Below, piece after piece: positions 7,740 through 15,352 of a stretch of DNA of 64,000 bases; the first letter of the stretch is position 1, and every line of letters starts with the position of its first letter. The notes under the pieces are model-generated. The model saw nothing but the letters and a program-made list of their open reading frames with translations, ran no database searches and had not been told where the DNA came from. This DNA is from Pacificibacter maritimus. GTDB taxonomy: Bacteria; Pseudomonadota; Alphaproteobacteria; Rhodobacterales; Rhodobacteraceae. Where the stretch lies: NCBI RefSeq assembly GCF_003814915.1, contig NZ_RKQK01000003.1, positions 372,001 to 436,000 on the forward strand. The letters run 5' to 3'. The position numbers were made by a program, and so were the translations under genes.

Positions 7740-8707
7740 CAGTCAGCGCCGAAAAGCTCTGCGAACTTGGCCTTATTGGCTTCGGCGTTTTCAAGGGCTT
7801 CGGCGGGGTCAAAGGCCATCAGTTTGATGTTTTCGCGCGCAGGGAATCCTTCAGGAACGCCCATATCGTCACGGGCAGGAATGTAGCCCATATCCAAAAC
7901 CAGCTCTTGACCCTCAGTGCTCAACAAGAAGTCGACAAATTTCTGCGCGCCTTCGACATTCTTCGCAGAGGACATGATTGCCACGGGTTCAGTCACATAA
8001 GACACCCCTTCCTCAGGGAAGATAAAATCAACGGGCGAACCTTCAGCCTTGTTGCGGATCGCAAGGTAGTCGACGACCATGCCATAAGGCTTTTCGCCTG
8101 ACGCCACAGCTTTGAACGTGCCGCCATTGCCGCCCTGCGCGCGGGCATCATTTTCAGCAAGCGTTTCGTAATAATCCCAGCCCAGCGTTTCATCGCCTGT
8201 CAGCGTGGCAAGGTGGATCAGTGCGGCCCCTGAATAAAGCGGTGAAGGCATCGCGATTTGCCCTTTGATGGCGCCTTGAGCAAGGTCATGCCAAGAGGTT
8301 GGCGCAGTTTCAACACCCGTGTTGTAAACGATCCCAGTGGTGATCAACTTGGTCGAATGGTAATAGCCGTCTGCTGAATGTAGCGCCGCGTCATATTCGC
8401 TAGACTCTGGTGATTTGTAAGCAGCCAAAAGACCCTCTTGCGCCATCCCTTCCAACGTTACGGTATCGGCGATCAACAACAGGTCAGGCTGGGGATTGCC
8501 AGCCTCAAGTTCGGCGCGCAGCCGCGCCATGAGTTTGGTTGTGCCATCGCGCACCCAGTCAACTTCTGTATCGGGGTTCGCAGCCATAAAAGCATCTACT
8601 GTGCGCTGCGCATCAGCATTGGGCTGCGACGTATAAAGCGTAATTGTGTCGGCCATGGCCGTGTTGGCCAAGAGCGCGAAAGCGGTGGTGGTGACGAAGG
8701 ACTTCAT
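7739..8707 (-). CDS. periplasmic substrate-binding protein, AfuA/FbpA-like
   Basis: The 322-residue extracellular binding protein starts with a signal peptide (about 19 residues, ending NTAMA). Mature sequence DTITLYTSQPNADAQRTVDAF is typical of the ferric/AfuA group. Ferric-binding FbpA proteins carry adjacent tyrosines in the second lobe; the corresponding stretch here, GMVVDYLAIRN, has a single Tyr, so iron is unlikely. AfuA relatives bind hexose phosphates and others bind aminoethylphosphonate. The start follows a CAGGAG. It is the first gene of the cassette, 171 nt from the divergent DeoR gene. Confidence 0.82.
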   Translation of the reverse strand: MKSFVTTTAFALLANTAMADTITLYTSQPNADAQRTVDAFMAANPDTEVDWVRDGTTKLMARLRAELEAGNPQPDLLLIADTVTLEGMAQEGLLAAYKSPESSEYDAALHSADGYYHSTKLITTGIVYNTGVETAPTSWHDLAQGAIKGQIAMPSPLYSGAALIHLATLTGDETLGWDYYETLAENDARAQGGNGGTFKAVASGEKPYGMVVDYLAIRNKAEGSPVDFIFPEEGVSYVTEPVAIMSSAKNVEGAQKFVDFLLSTEGQELVLDMGYIPARDDMGVPEGFPARENIKLMAFDPAEALENAEANKAKFAELFGAD

Positions 8708-8728
8708 GGGGCTCTCCTGAGATTCTAA

Positions 8729-8742
8729 CTTTCGAACGAAAG
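8729..8742. promoter_or_regulatory. inverted repeat, candidate DeoR operator
   Basis: CTTTCG and CGAAAG form a perfect 6-bp inverted repeat separated by AA, 21 nt upstream of the binding-protein gene. The left half with its spacer recurs as CTTTCGAACA at 8841-8850, close to the deoR start. DeoR-family repressors commonly bind TTTCG-like repeats, so the pair could let one regulator control both divergent promoters. Confidence 0.5.
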
Positions 8743-8840
8743 CAATTCACGAGTCGCCTTATCCCTGAGAAAATTGACAGTTTTGTAACGGTTGAGTGAA
8801 ACTTTTATTTATATTGCGGCACTTAGATCATTTCCCTACC

Positions 8841-8850
8841 CTTTCGAACA
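8841..8850. promoter_or_regulatory. second CTTTCGAAC half-site near the deoR start
   Basis: CTTTCGAACA matches the left half of the 8729-8742 repeat and lies 28 nt before the GTG of deoR. About 110 nt separate the two sites, a distance that would allow looping or independent control of each promoter. A TTGACA at 8774-8779 could be a -35 box for deoR, but I see no convincing -10 at the right spacing. Confidence 0.35.
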
Positions 8851-8878
8851 GTTTGATAATTTTTCAAAGGAATTTACC

Positions 8879-9643
8879 GTGAGACGGGATGTCACCCAGC
8901 GCAGAGATGAAATCATCGCGCTATTGTCTGAAAACGATGCGCTTTCAGCAAGCGGACTTTCGACTGAACTTGCTGTCTCGGTCCAAACGATACGCGCCGA
9001 TCTGCGCGAACTGGATGAAGCTGGGCTTGTTCAACGTCGCAACGGCAATGTGCGGTTGCGCCAACAAAGCGAAAACATCGGATACCTCCCCCGCGAAGGC
9101 ATCGCCCGACAGGAAAAACAGCGCATTGCCTTGGCCGTCAAAAACCTGATTCCGACGAGCGCAAGGCTGGCCTTGGGCACAGGCACAACTGTCGAAAACT
9201 GCGCGCGTTTTTTGGCGTCTCACAAGGACTTGTTTGTCGCTTCCAACAGTATCCACGCGGTGTGCGCCTTACAGCAAGCCCCGAATATCACAATCGAACT
9301 GGCGGGTGGGACAGTCAGGACGCGTGATCTCGATATGATCGGTGCGCCTGCGCTTGAATTCTTTGCACAGCACAGTGTCGATTATGCTGTTTTTAGCTGT
9401 GGTGGCTTATCTCACACAGGATGCTTGATGGATTATAACAGCGACGAAGTCGCCGCACGCAAGGCGATCACAAGCTGCGCAACAACCCGCATTCTGGTCA
9501 TCGACAGCACGAAAAACGGATTGGACTTACCCTGTCAGACTGGGCATGTTTGGGATCTTGATGTCATCGTGACTGGGGCCCAGCTTTCTACCACTCTTGT
9601 CGAAAACTGTGAGCAACATAACTGCCAAGTGATCCAAGTCTGA
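8879..9643 (+). CDS. DeoR-family transcriptional regulator
   Basis: The 254-residue regulator has an N-terminal winged helix (about 5-60, with STELAVSVQTIRADLRELDEAGL) and the C-terminal DeoR sensor domain that binds phosphorylated sugars in this family (GTGTTVENCARFL and the FSCGGLS segment). The GTG at 8879 is chosen because AAAGGA lies eight bases upstream and it gives the usual family length; an upstream TTG at 8792 would add 29 atypical residues. It is divergent from the importer/phosphohydrolase cassette and is its likely repressor, with a phosphorylated metabolite as inducer. Confidence 0.85.
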   Translation: MRRDVTQRRDEIIALLSENDALSASGLSTELAVSVQTIRADLRELDEAGLVQRRNGNVRLRQQSENIGYLPREGIARQEKQRIALAVKNLIPTSARLALGTGTTVENCARFLASHKDLFVASNSIHAVCALQQAPNITIELAGGTVRTRDLDMIGAPALEFFAQHSVDYAVFSCGGLSHTGCLMDYNSDEVAARKAITSCATTRILVIDSTKNGLDLPCQTGHVWDLDVIVTGAQLSTTLVENCEQHNCQVIQV

Positions 9644-9672
9644 TCTGCGACAGTGCAGGCAAAGCGCGAACC

Positions 9673-10146
9673 CTAGCCAATATTATCAGGCACAAACCCT
9701 GTTTCGTTTTTAAAGCATTTCAATGAAAATGAAGATTTCGAATTTTGGATACCCTTTATTTTATACAGTTTGGAACTGAGAAAATCTTGGAACCCACGCG
9801 TTCCATTCACGGCAACTTTAATGAAACAGTCAAATTCGCCCGATGTCAGATGGACCTCCAGAACTTCAGGGATTTTGCTTAATTCTTCGCATAGCGTTGC
9901 GATTTGTGTACCCTCATCACGAGAGGCCGCAATTTCCACCAAAACGATATCAGAATAGCCCAGCATGGCGTGATCAATCACTGCCTTGTATCCTGAGATA
10001 TACCCCTCGCGCTGCAACCGTTGTACCCGCTGCCAACATTGGCTGGTCGATAGGGCGACAATATCTGACAGCTGCGTATTGGAGATATTCCCGTTTTTCT
10101 GCAGTGTTTTAAGAATCCTAATATCTATGGAATCAAGCGTTTTCAA
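9673..10146 (-). CDS. Lrp/AsnC-family transcriptional regulator
   Basis: The 157-residue protein has an N-terminal helix-turn-helix (LDSIDIRILKTLQ onward, with STSQCWQRVQRLQ as recognition region) and a C-terminal RAM effector domain (VLEVHLTSGEFDCFIKV). Members sense amino acids. It is divergent from the amino-acid dehydrogenase at 10337 across a 190-nt intergenic region, an arrangement that usually means the regulator controls the neighbouring catabolic gene and itself. Confidence 0.9.
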   Translation of the reverse strand: MKTLDSIDIRILKTLQKNGNISNTQLSDIVALSTSQCWQRVQRLQREGYISGYKAVIDHAMLGYSDIVLVEIAASRDEGTQIATLCEELSKIPEVLEVHLTSGEFDCFIKVAVNGTRGFQDFLSSKLYKIKGIQNSKSSFSLKCFKNETGFVPDNIG

Positions 10147-10336
10147 AAACTATCCTTTGCAAAAATGAGAATATATAAAATATTATCCTGCATTTTGACT
10201 GTGCAAACCCAATTTCGAACATTCATTCTGACCCAACCAGTTTAGGATCAAAGAGAGGCGTTCTAAAGTTTGTGATCAAGACGGTGCGGCGGCGGAGCAA
10301 ATTCACATCCCGCGACCGACGATAAGGAAGTTCCCT

Positions 10337-11398
10337 ATGATAAATGTTAAGCCCGCAGATATGATCCTGCGCGACCTTGCACCTCGCCAAGGATATCAAC
10401 GACTGGTTGAGGCGAAAGACCACGCAACGGGCTTGCACGCGCTGGTGTCCATTCACTCGCTCCACCGCGGCCCTGCTGCAGGCGGGTGTCGAATGTTCGA
10501 CTACGCCACATTTGACGACGCGGTACAGGATGTGCAGCGACTTTCCTTGGGAATGACCTATAAGAATGCAGCCGCAGATCTGCCGCTGGGCGGCGGGAAA
10601 TCGGTCATCATTGGTGATCCTAAGCGCCATAAAACACCTGAGTTGATGCGTGCGTTCGGACGCTTGATCGACCATCTGGGCGGCAGCTATTACACAGCCG
10701 AAGATGTCGGCATTTCCCCGCAGGACATGGCCTATGTCGCACAAACAACCCCCTATGTCGCAGGGCTCGAAGGCGGAGAATTTGCCAGCGGCGACCCATC
10801 CCCCGTCACAGCACGAGGGGTGTTCTTGTGCTTGAAACAAACGCTATTGCATGCGCTTGGATCAGATGACCTAAACAACAAAACGGTTGCGATTCAGGGC
10901 CTTGGGCATGTTGGTATGCATTTGGCCACCTTACTGCACGGCGCAGGTGCGGATTTGATCGTGAGCGACATCAATAGCGAAGCAACACAGCATGCCGCAC
11001 AAAAGCTTGGCGCTTTGGTTGTGCTTCCACAGGAAATTTTTCATCAGGATGCGGACGTTTTCGCCCCCTGTGCGATGGGCGGAATTTTATCGACAGATGT
11101 GATTGCAGGGTTGAAAGCGCGTTTTGTCGTTGGTGCGGCGAATAACCAGTTGGCCCACGAAACATGCGGCCAAGGCTTGCATGACGCAGGTGTTCTATAT
11201 GCGCCGGACTACATCGTTAACGGTGGCGGTATTATCAATGTCGCGATGGAAATCCTGAAAATCAGCGATCCAGCGTATCGCGAAAATCGCGTGAACGGGC
11301 TGGCCAAAACTCTTGATCAGGTCTTTACAGCCGCAACCAAGGCGGGTGAGCCGCCGCATATCGTCGCTGACCGATTGATTAAACAGCGCCTAGCGTAG
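10337..11398 (+). CDS. Glu/Leu/Phe/Val dehydrogenase (leucine or phenylalanine dehydrogenase type)
   Basis: This 353-residue enzyme oxidatively deaminates a branched-chain or aromatic amino acid to the 2-oxoacid with NAD+. The catalytic region is present: K76 in MTYKNAAADLP and K88 in PLGGGKSVIIGD, followed by EDVGIS. The NAD-binding glycine motif GLGHVG is at 188-193. Length fits leucine/phenylalanine dehydrogenases rather than the larger glutamate dehydrogenases. The start follows AAGGAAG. The divergent Lrp-type gene is the probable regulator. If the substrate is aromatic, its product could feed the indolepyruvate/phenylpyruvate oxidoreductase at 48.5 kb (inference). Confidence 0.85.
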   Translation: MINVKPADMILRDLAPRQGYQRLVEAKDHATGLHALVSIHSLHRGPAAGGCRMFDYATFDDAVQDVQRLSLGMTYKNAAADLPLGGGKSVIIGDPKRHKTPELMRAFGRLIDHLGGSYYTAEDVGISPQDMAYVAQTTPYVAGLEGGEFASGDPSPVTARGVFLCLKQTLLHALGSDDLNNKTVAIQGLGHVGMHLATLLHGAGADLIVSDINSEATQHAAQKLGALVVLPQEIFHQDADVFAPCAMGGILSTDVIAGLKARFVVGAANNQLAHETCGQGLHDAGVLYAPDYIVNGGGIINVAMEILKISDPAYRENRVNGLAKTLDQVFTAATKAGEPPHIVADRLIKQRLA

Positions 11399-11444
11399 AA
11401 AAATCGTCATCGCCCTGTGCTCAAATTGCCCCATGCGCAACCGA

Positions 11445-11471
11445 ACTGTGGCACTCAATAGGCGCCACAGT
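11445..11471. terminator. hairpin between convergent genes
   Basis: ACTGTGGC (11445-11452) pairs with GCCACAGT (11464-11471) between the ends of the dehydrogenase and oppF. Eight pairs and no T-run make it a weak bidirectional terminator candidate. Confidence 0.35.
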
Positions 11472-11476
11472 CATGC

Positions 11477-12460
11477 TTATAATTGACTGCAAAAAACCTG
11501 TGCATCACCAATTTTGCGCGAAGCAGGCCGCTCAATACGGCAGATATTTTGCGCCTTCGGGCAGCGCGTTTCAAACAAGCACCCAATAGGCAGATCAAGC
11601 GGGCTGGGCAAATCACCGTCAAGAATCTGGGGCACCACTTCAACGCGTGGATCAGCGACAGGCACAGCAGAAAGCAAAGCTTGGCTATAGGGGTGGGATG
11701 GCGACTTTACCACGCTCTCAGCGGGCCCATATTCCATCATTCCACCCAGATACATCACCAAAACATCATCCGAAATATGACGGACAATACCAAGGTCATG
11801 CGCCACAAAGATCAGCGTTAGATCCATCTCACGTTGCAATTCGCGCAGCAAATTTACGATCTGCGCCTGAATCGACACATCCAATGCAGACACAGGTTCA
11901 TCGCAGAGCAAAACCCGTGGTTCGGCGGCCAGCGCACGCGCAATTCCGACCCGCTGACATTGACCGCCTGAAAATTCATGCGGATACCTATTGGCGTTTC
12001 TCCTTGGAATGCCAACCCGATCCAGCAGGCTCATGACCCTTTCGCGATGCTCTTGGGCGCTGCGTTTTGGGAAAAAGGCGCGCGATGGTTCTTCGACGAT
12101 TTGAAATACAGTCATGCGCGGATTAAGCGATGCCACGGGATCTTGAAAAATCATCTGAACGGAGCGACGCAAGTTTAAGACATCAGATTTTTTTGCCGTA
12201 TTGACGGTCTTGCCATCAAACTCAATTTGCCCTGCGGCCATCGGCACAAGACCTGCAACGGCACGGATCAGAGTTGATTTTCCGCACCCGCTTTCACCAA
12301 CAACGCCCAAGCATTTGCCCGCGTGAATATCAAAGGACACGCCATTGACGGCATGTACCACATCCGGCTTTTGCCATGGCCACCCTTTAGAATTGGACAT
12401 TTTAAATTCTACGCTTAAATCGCGAACGCGCAGCAATGGAGTGGATGGGTTAGGCATCAT
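11477..12460 (-). CDS. oppF: oligopeptide ABC transporter ATP-binding protein, OppF type
   Basis: The 327-residue ATPase is one of the paired motors of a peptide importer. It has Walker A GESGCGKST, a Q-loop (MIFQDPVASLNPRMTV), signature FSGGQCQRVGIARAL and Walker B CDEPVSALDV. The C-terminal oligopeptide/dipeptide domain carries the cysteine-rich GCLFETRCPKAQNIC stretch thought to bind an iron-sulfur cluster in this family. It is the last gene of the oppABCDF operon and overlaps oppD by four bases. Confidence 0.9.
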   Translation of the reverse strand: MMPNPSTPLLRVRDLSVEFKMSNSKGWPWQKPDVVHAVNGVSFDIHAGKCLGVVGESGCGKSTLIRAVAGLVPMAAGQIEFDGKTVNTAKKSDVLNLRRSVQMIFQDPVASLNPRMTVFQIVEEPSRAFFPKRSAQEHRERVMSLLDRVGIPRRNANRYPHEFSGGQCQRVGIARALAAEPRVLLCDEPVSALDVSIQAQIVNLLRELQREMDLTLIFVAHDLGIVRHISDDVLVMYLGGMMEYGPAESVVKSPSHPYSQALLSAVPVADPRVEVVPQILDGDLPSPLDLPIGCLFETRCPKAQNICRIERPASRKIGDAQVFCSQL

Positions 12461-13422
12461 ACCAACTCCTCTACGGGGCGCCAGCAGGCGCGTTGATGAC
12501 GGATGTCACCGACAAGGGGCGGCAATTCCCTATCGCATTGCTCAGTTCTGTTTTCACAACGCGGCGCAAACGGGCAGCCAGGCGGTGGAACCATTTGATT
12601 TGGCGGCTGCCCTGCAATACTGCGCAAATCCCCCACCGCATCCTGAATGTTTGGGACGGCCCTAAGCAGCCCACGAGTGTATGGGTGTGAAGGTGTTTCA
12701 AACAAATCTAGGGTCCCTGCTTGTTCCATCACACGCCCTGCATAAAGCACCAAGGTCTTTTCACAGGCCCCAGCAACCACGCCCAAATCGTGCGTAATGA
12801 GCAAAACAGACATGTCGCTTTCGCGCTGGATTTCTTTGAGCAATGCCATGATTTGCGCTTGCACGGTCACATCAAGTGCTGTCGTTGGCTCATCCGCGAG
12901 TATCAATTTCGGACTGCACATCAGCGCCATCGCAATAACGATCCTCTGGCGCATTCCACCCGAAAATTCGTGTGGATAGGCCTTTAAGCGGTTCTTTGCA
13001 TCAGGAATACGCACGGCATCCATCGCTTCCAAAACGCGTTTGCGGGCTGCTGCCCCTTTTAGACCCTCATGCTGTTCCAAGCTTTCATTGAGCTGACGTT
13101 CGATGGTCATATAGGGGTTGAGTGACGTCATCGGGTCTTGAAAGATCATCGCGATTTCTTTGGCGCGAATAGAATTCAATTCGTTTTGCTGCATCTCAAG
13201 TAGGTTCTTACCTTGGTAGGTAACAGTGCCAGAGGTACGCGCATTGCCCGCCAAAAGCCCTAAAACCGAGAGGGCGATCTGCGATTTTCCCGAACCGGAT
13301 TCCCCCACCAAAGCAACAGTTTCTCCCGCCCCAATGGAAAAGGATACATCATTGACCGCCTTGACCACCCCATCAGGGGTTTGAAATTCAATCGACAGGT
13401 TTTCAGCTTGAAGCAAAGTCAT
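12457..13422 (-). CDS. oppD: oligopeptide ABC transporter ATP-binding protein, OppD type
   Basis: The 321-residue partner ATPase has Walker A GESGSGKSQ (a glutamine replaces the more common S/T after the Walker lysine-serine), signature FSGGMRQRIVIAMAL and Walker B ADEPTTALDV. A C-terminal cysteine motif (GCPFAPRCENRTEQC) matches OppD/DppD proteins. It overlaps oppC by four bases upstream and oppF by four bases downstream. Confidence 0.9.
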   Translation of the reverse strand: MTLLQAENLSIEFQTPDGVVKAVNDVSFSIGAGETVALVGESGSGKSQIALSVLGLLAGNARTSGTVTYQGKNLLEMQQNELNSIRAKEIAMIFQDPMTSLNPYMTIERQLNESLEQHEGLKGAAARKRVLEAMDAVRIPDAKNRLKAYPHEFSGGMRQRIVIAMALMCSPKLILADEPTTALDVTVQAQIMALLKEIQRESDMSVLLITHDLGVVAGACEKTLVLYAGRVMEQAGTLDLFETPSHPYTRGLLRAVPNIQDAVGDLRSIAGQPPNQMVPPPGCPFAPRCENRTEQCDRELPPLVGDIRHQRACWRPVEELV

Positions 13423-14351
13423 GAGCGCTCCTTTGGATCAAGCGCATCTCGCAGCCCATCCCCGATGTAGTAAAGTGAGATTTGGTTCACCGCAAAGAAG
13501 ACCGCGGGAAAGGCGAGTTGCCACAAAGTGCCATATGTCATGGTCGACGCCCCTTCGGAAATCAGGCCGCCCCAACTGGTTTGTGGTTCTTGGATGCCCA
13601 CACCAAGGAAGGACACCAAGCTTTCGGTCATGATCATATCTGGGATGGTGATAGAGGCGTAGATCACAATGATCCAAAGCATGTTGGGCAACAAATGTTT
13701 GAAAATGATCTTGGTATCAGACAAGCCTAGCATACGCGCTGCTTCGATGAATTCACGGTTTTTCAGCGTCATCACCTGACCACGCGTGATCAAAAGACCC
13801 GCAGTCCAGTTCATGATCACCATCACGATGATCATCTGCTCAACAGAACGACCAAAAAATGCCTGCCAGACCACAAAGAAAATGATGTAAGGAATTGATA
13901 GCGTAATATTGTATGCAGCCATTATCAGCTGATCAATTCGCCCGCCATAATAGCCCGCGATGGCCCCAAAGGTCGCCCCGATGAGCACCGCAGCGATCCC
14001 CGCGATAAAGCCCACCATTAAAGATACACGTGACCCTTGCACAACGCGCGCATAAAGGTCGCGCCCCAGTTCATCGACACCAAACCAATGGCCGTTTTCC
14101 AAGCTAGGACCGCCTTGTTCTTTAACTTGGCCCAGCAAAGACCAGTCAATTTCTTCAATCGAAAACTGTGCCGCAAGGTTGCCAAAGATAGCAAAAAGAA
14201 AAACAAATGCCAAAAACAAAAGCGCAACAACTGCCATACGGTTTTGGAAAAAACGACGCCGCGCATCGGCCCAAAAGGAACGGCTGGACAGCATTTCTTC
14301 TGCTGCGGCCTGCGCGTAGTCTTCGCTGTTCATAGTTCTGCGCGCACTCAT
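13419..14351 (-). CDS. oppC: oligopeptide ABC transporter permease, OppC type
   Basis: The 310-residue permease has an N-terminal OppC leader domain with one membrane span and a GTDELGRD-like segment (WFGVDELGRDLYARVV), then five more spans and the coupling loop EFIEAARMLGLSDTKIIFKHLLPN. It pairs with OppB to form the channel. It overlaps oppB by four bases. Confidence 0.92.
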   Translation of the reverse strand: MSARRTMNSEDYAQAAAEEMLSSRSFWADARRRFFQNRMAVVALLFLAFVFLFAIFGNLAAQFSIEEIDWSLLGQVKEQGGPSLENGHWFGVDELGRDLYARVVQGSRVSLMVGFIAGIAAVLIGATFGAIAGYYGGRIDQLIMAAYNITLSIPYIIFFVVWQAFFGRSVEQMIIVMVIMNWTAGLLITRGQVMTLKNREFIEAARMLGLSDTKIIFKHLLPNMLWIIVIYASITIPDMIMTESLVSFLGVGIQEPQTSWGGLISEGASTMTYGTLWQLAFPAVFFAVNQISLYYIGDGLRDALDPKERS

Positions 14352-15280
14352 TTAAGGCCACTCCGCACTTTGGGATCAATCGCCGCATAGGCAAGATCCA
14401 CAAGAAGATTAAGAACAAAGGTCAGCACGCTGTATAAGATTGCCAGACCCAAAATGACGGAATAGTCACGCGTATATGCCGCATCGATAAACTTTTGACC
14501 GATCCCACCTGTTGAAAAGAATACATCCACGAAGACCGATCCTGTGATCATGTAAACAAAGACGGGGCTCATGTATGAGATCACGGGCAGCAGCGTTGGT
14601 TTCAGCGCATGACGGATCAAGATGGTGCGTTCAGGCAGGCCTTTGGCCCGCGCGGTTCGGATATAGGGGGCCCCCAAAATTTCAAGCAAGGATGAGCGCG
14701 TGATCCGCGCGACATTGGCAAGATAAGACGTGCCCAATGCAACGGCAGGCATGATGATATAGCTCCAGTGGCCACCATTCCAGCCGCCGCCAGGCAACCA
14801 GCCCAACGCAAGCGTAAAGAGCAACACCAATAAAGGTGCCAGCACGAAATTCGGAAAGATCTGCGAGAAAATCGCAAACCCCGTCATAATGTAATCCCAA
14901 AAGCTATTTTGGCGCAGCGCCGCGACAACACCAAGCGGGATGCCAAGAGCCAAGACAAATACAGCGGACCAAAATCCATAAGTCAGCGTCACAGGAAAGC
15001 CCGCCGCGATCAAATCGTTCACCGTGTAGTCGCGCTGCGAAAAACTGGGGCCAAAGTCGAAATGAAAGACAATGTTTTTGATATATGTCCACAGCTGGAT
15101 GTGGAGCGGCTGATCTAGACCATAGCGTTCAAGCACATTGGCCATAATAGCGGGAGGCAAGGGGCGCTCGGATGTAAACGGCCCACCAGGTGCTAGCCGC
15201 ATTAGAAAAAAACATATGATTATGAGCGACAGCAAGGTCGGCACAACAGCAAGGCTGCGTCGCAAAGAGTATTTTAACAT
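14348..15280 (-). CDS. oppB: oligopeptide ABC transporter permease, OppB type
   Basis: The 310-residue permease begins with MLKYSLRRSLAVVPTLLSLI, the usual amphipathic start plus first span of OppB, and has the coupling loop PYIRTARAKGLPERTILIRHALKP. Together with OppC it forms the transmembrane path. It is separated from oppA by 72 nt containing a strong stem-loop. Confidence 0.92.
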   Translation of the reverse strand: MLKYSLRRSLAVVPTLLSLIIICFFLMRLAPGGPFTSERPLPPAIMANVLERYGLDQPLHIQLWTYIKNIVFHFDFGPSFSQRDYTVNDLIAAGFPVTLTYGFWSAVFVLALGIPLGVVAALRQNSFWDYIMTGFAIFSQIFPNFVLAPLLVLLFTLALGWLPGGGWNGGHWSYIIMPAVALGTSYLANVARITRSSLLEILGAPYIRTARAKGLPERTILIRHALKPTLLPVISYMSPVFVYMITGSVFVDVFFSTGGIGQKFIDAAYTRDYSVILGLAILYSVLTFVLNLLVDLAYAAIDPKVRSGLK

Positions 15281-15298
15281 GGGGCACCTAACGCATGT

Positions 15299-15325
15299 CT
15301 TGCCGCCGGATGAACCGGCGGCAAG
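15299..15325. promoter_or_regulatory. intercistronic stem-loop between oppA and oppB
   Basis: CTTGCCGCCGG (15299-15309) pairs perfectly with CCGGCGGCAAG (15315-15325) around a 5-nt loop. Lying between the binding-protein gene and the permease gene, it probably protects the oppA part of the transcript and lowers read-through, so that the binding protein is made in excess. Confidence 0.65.
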
Positions 15326-15352
15326 AGTGGCAGAAGTGAAAGAAGGGGAAAA

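Noticed and set aside
4999-8707. Ferric iron importer FbpABC
   Set aside because: Domain architecture fits, but the paired tyrosines of ferric-binding proteins are not seen in the binding protein, and the linked phosphohydrolases and DeoR regulator point elsewhere. Kept only as an alternative.
8774-8815. Sigma-70 promoter for deoR with TTGACA at 8774-8779
   Set aside because: The only good -10-like sequence (TATATT at 8810-8815) is 30 nt away, too far for a standard promoter.
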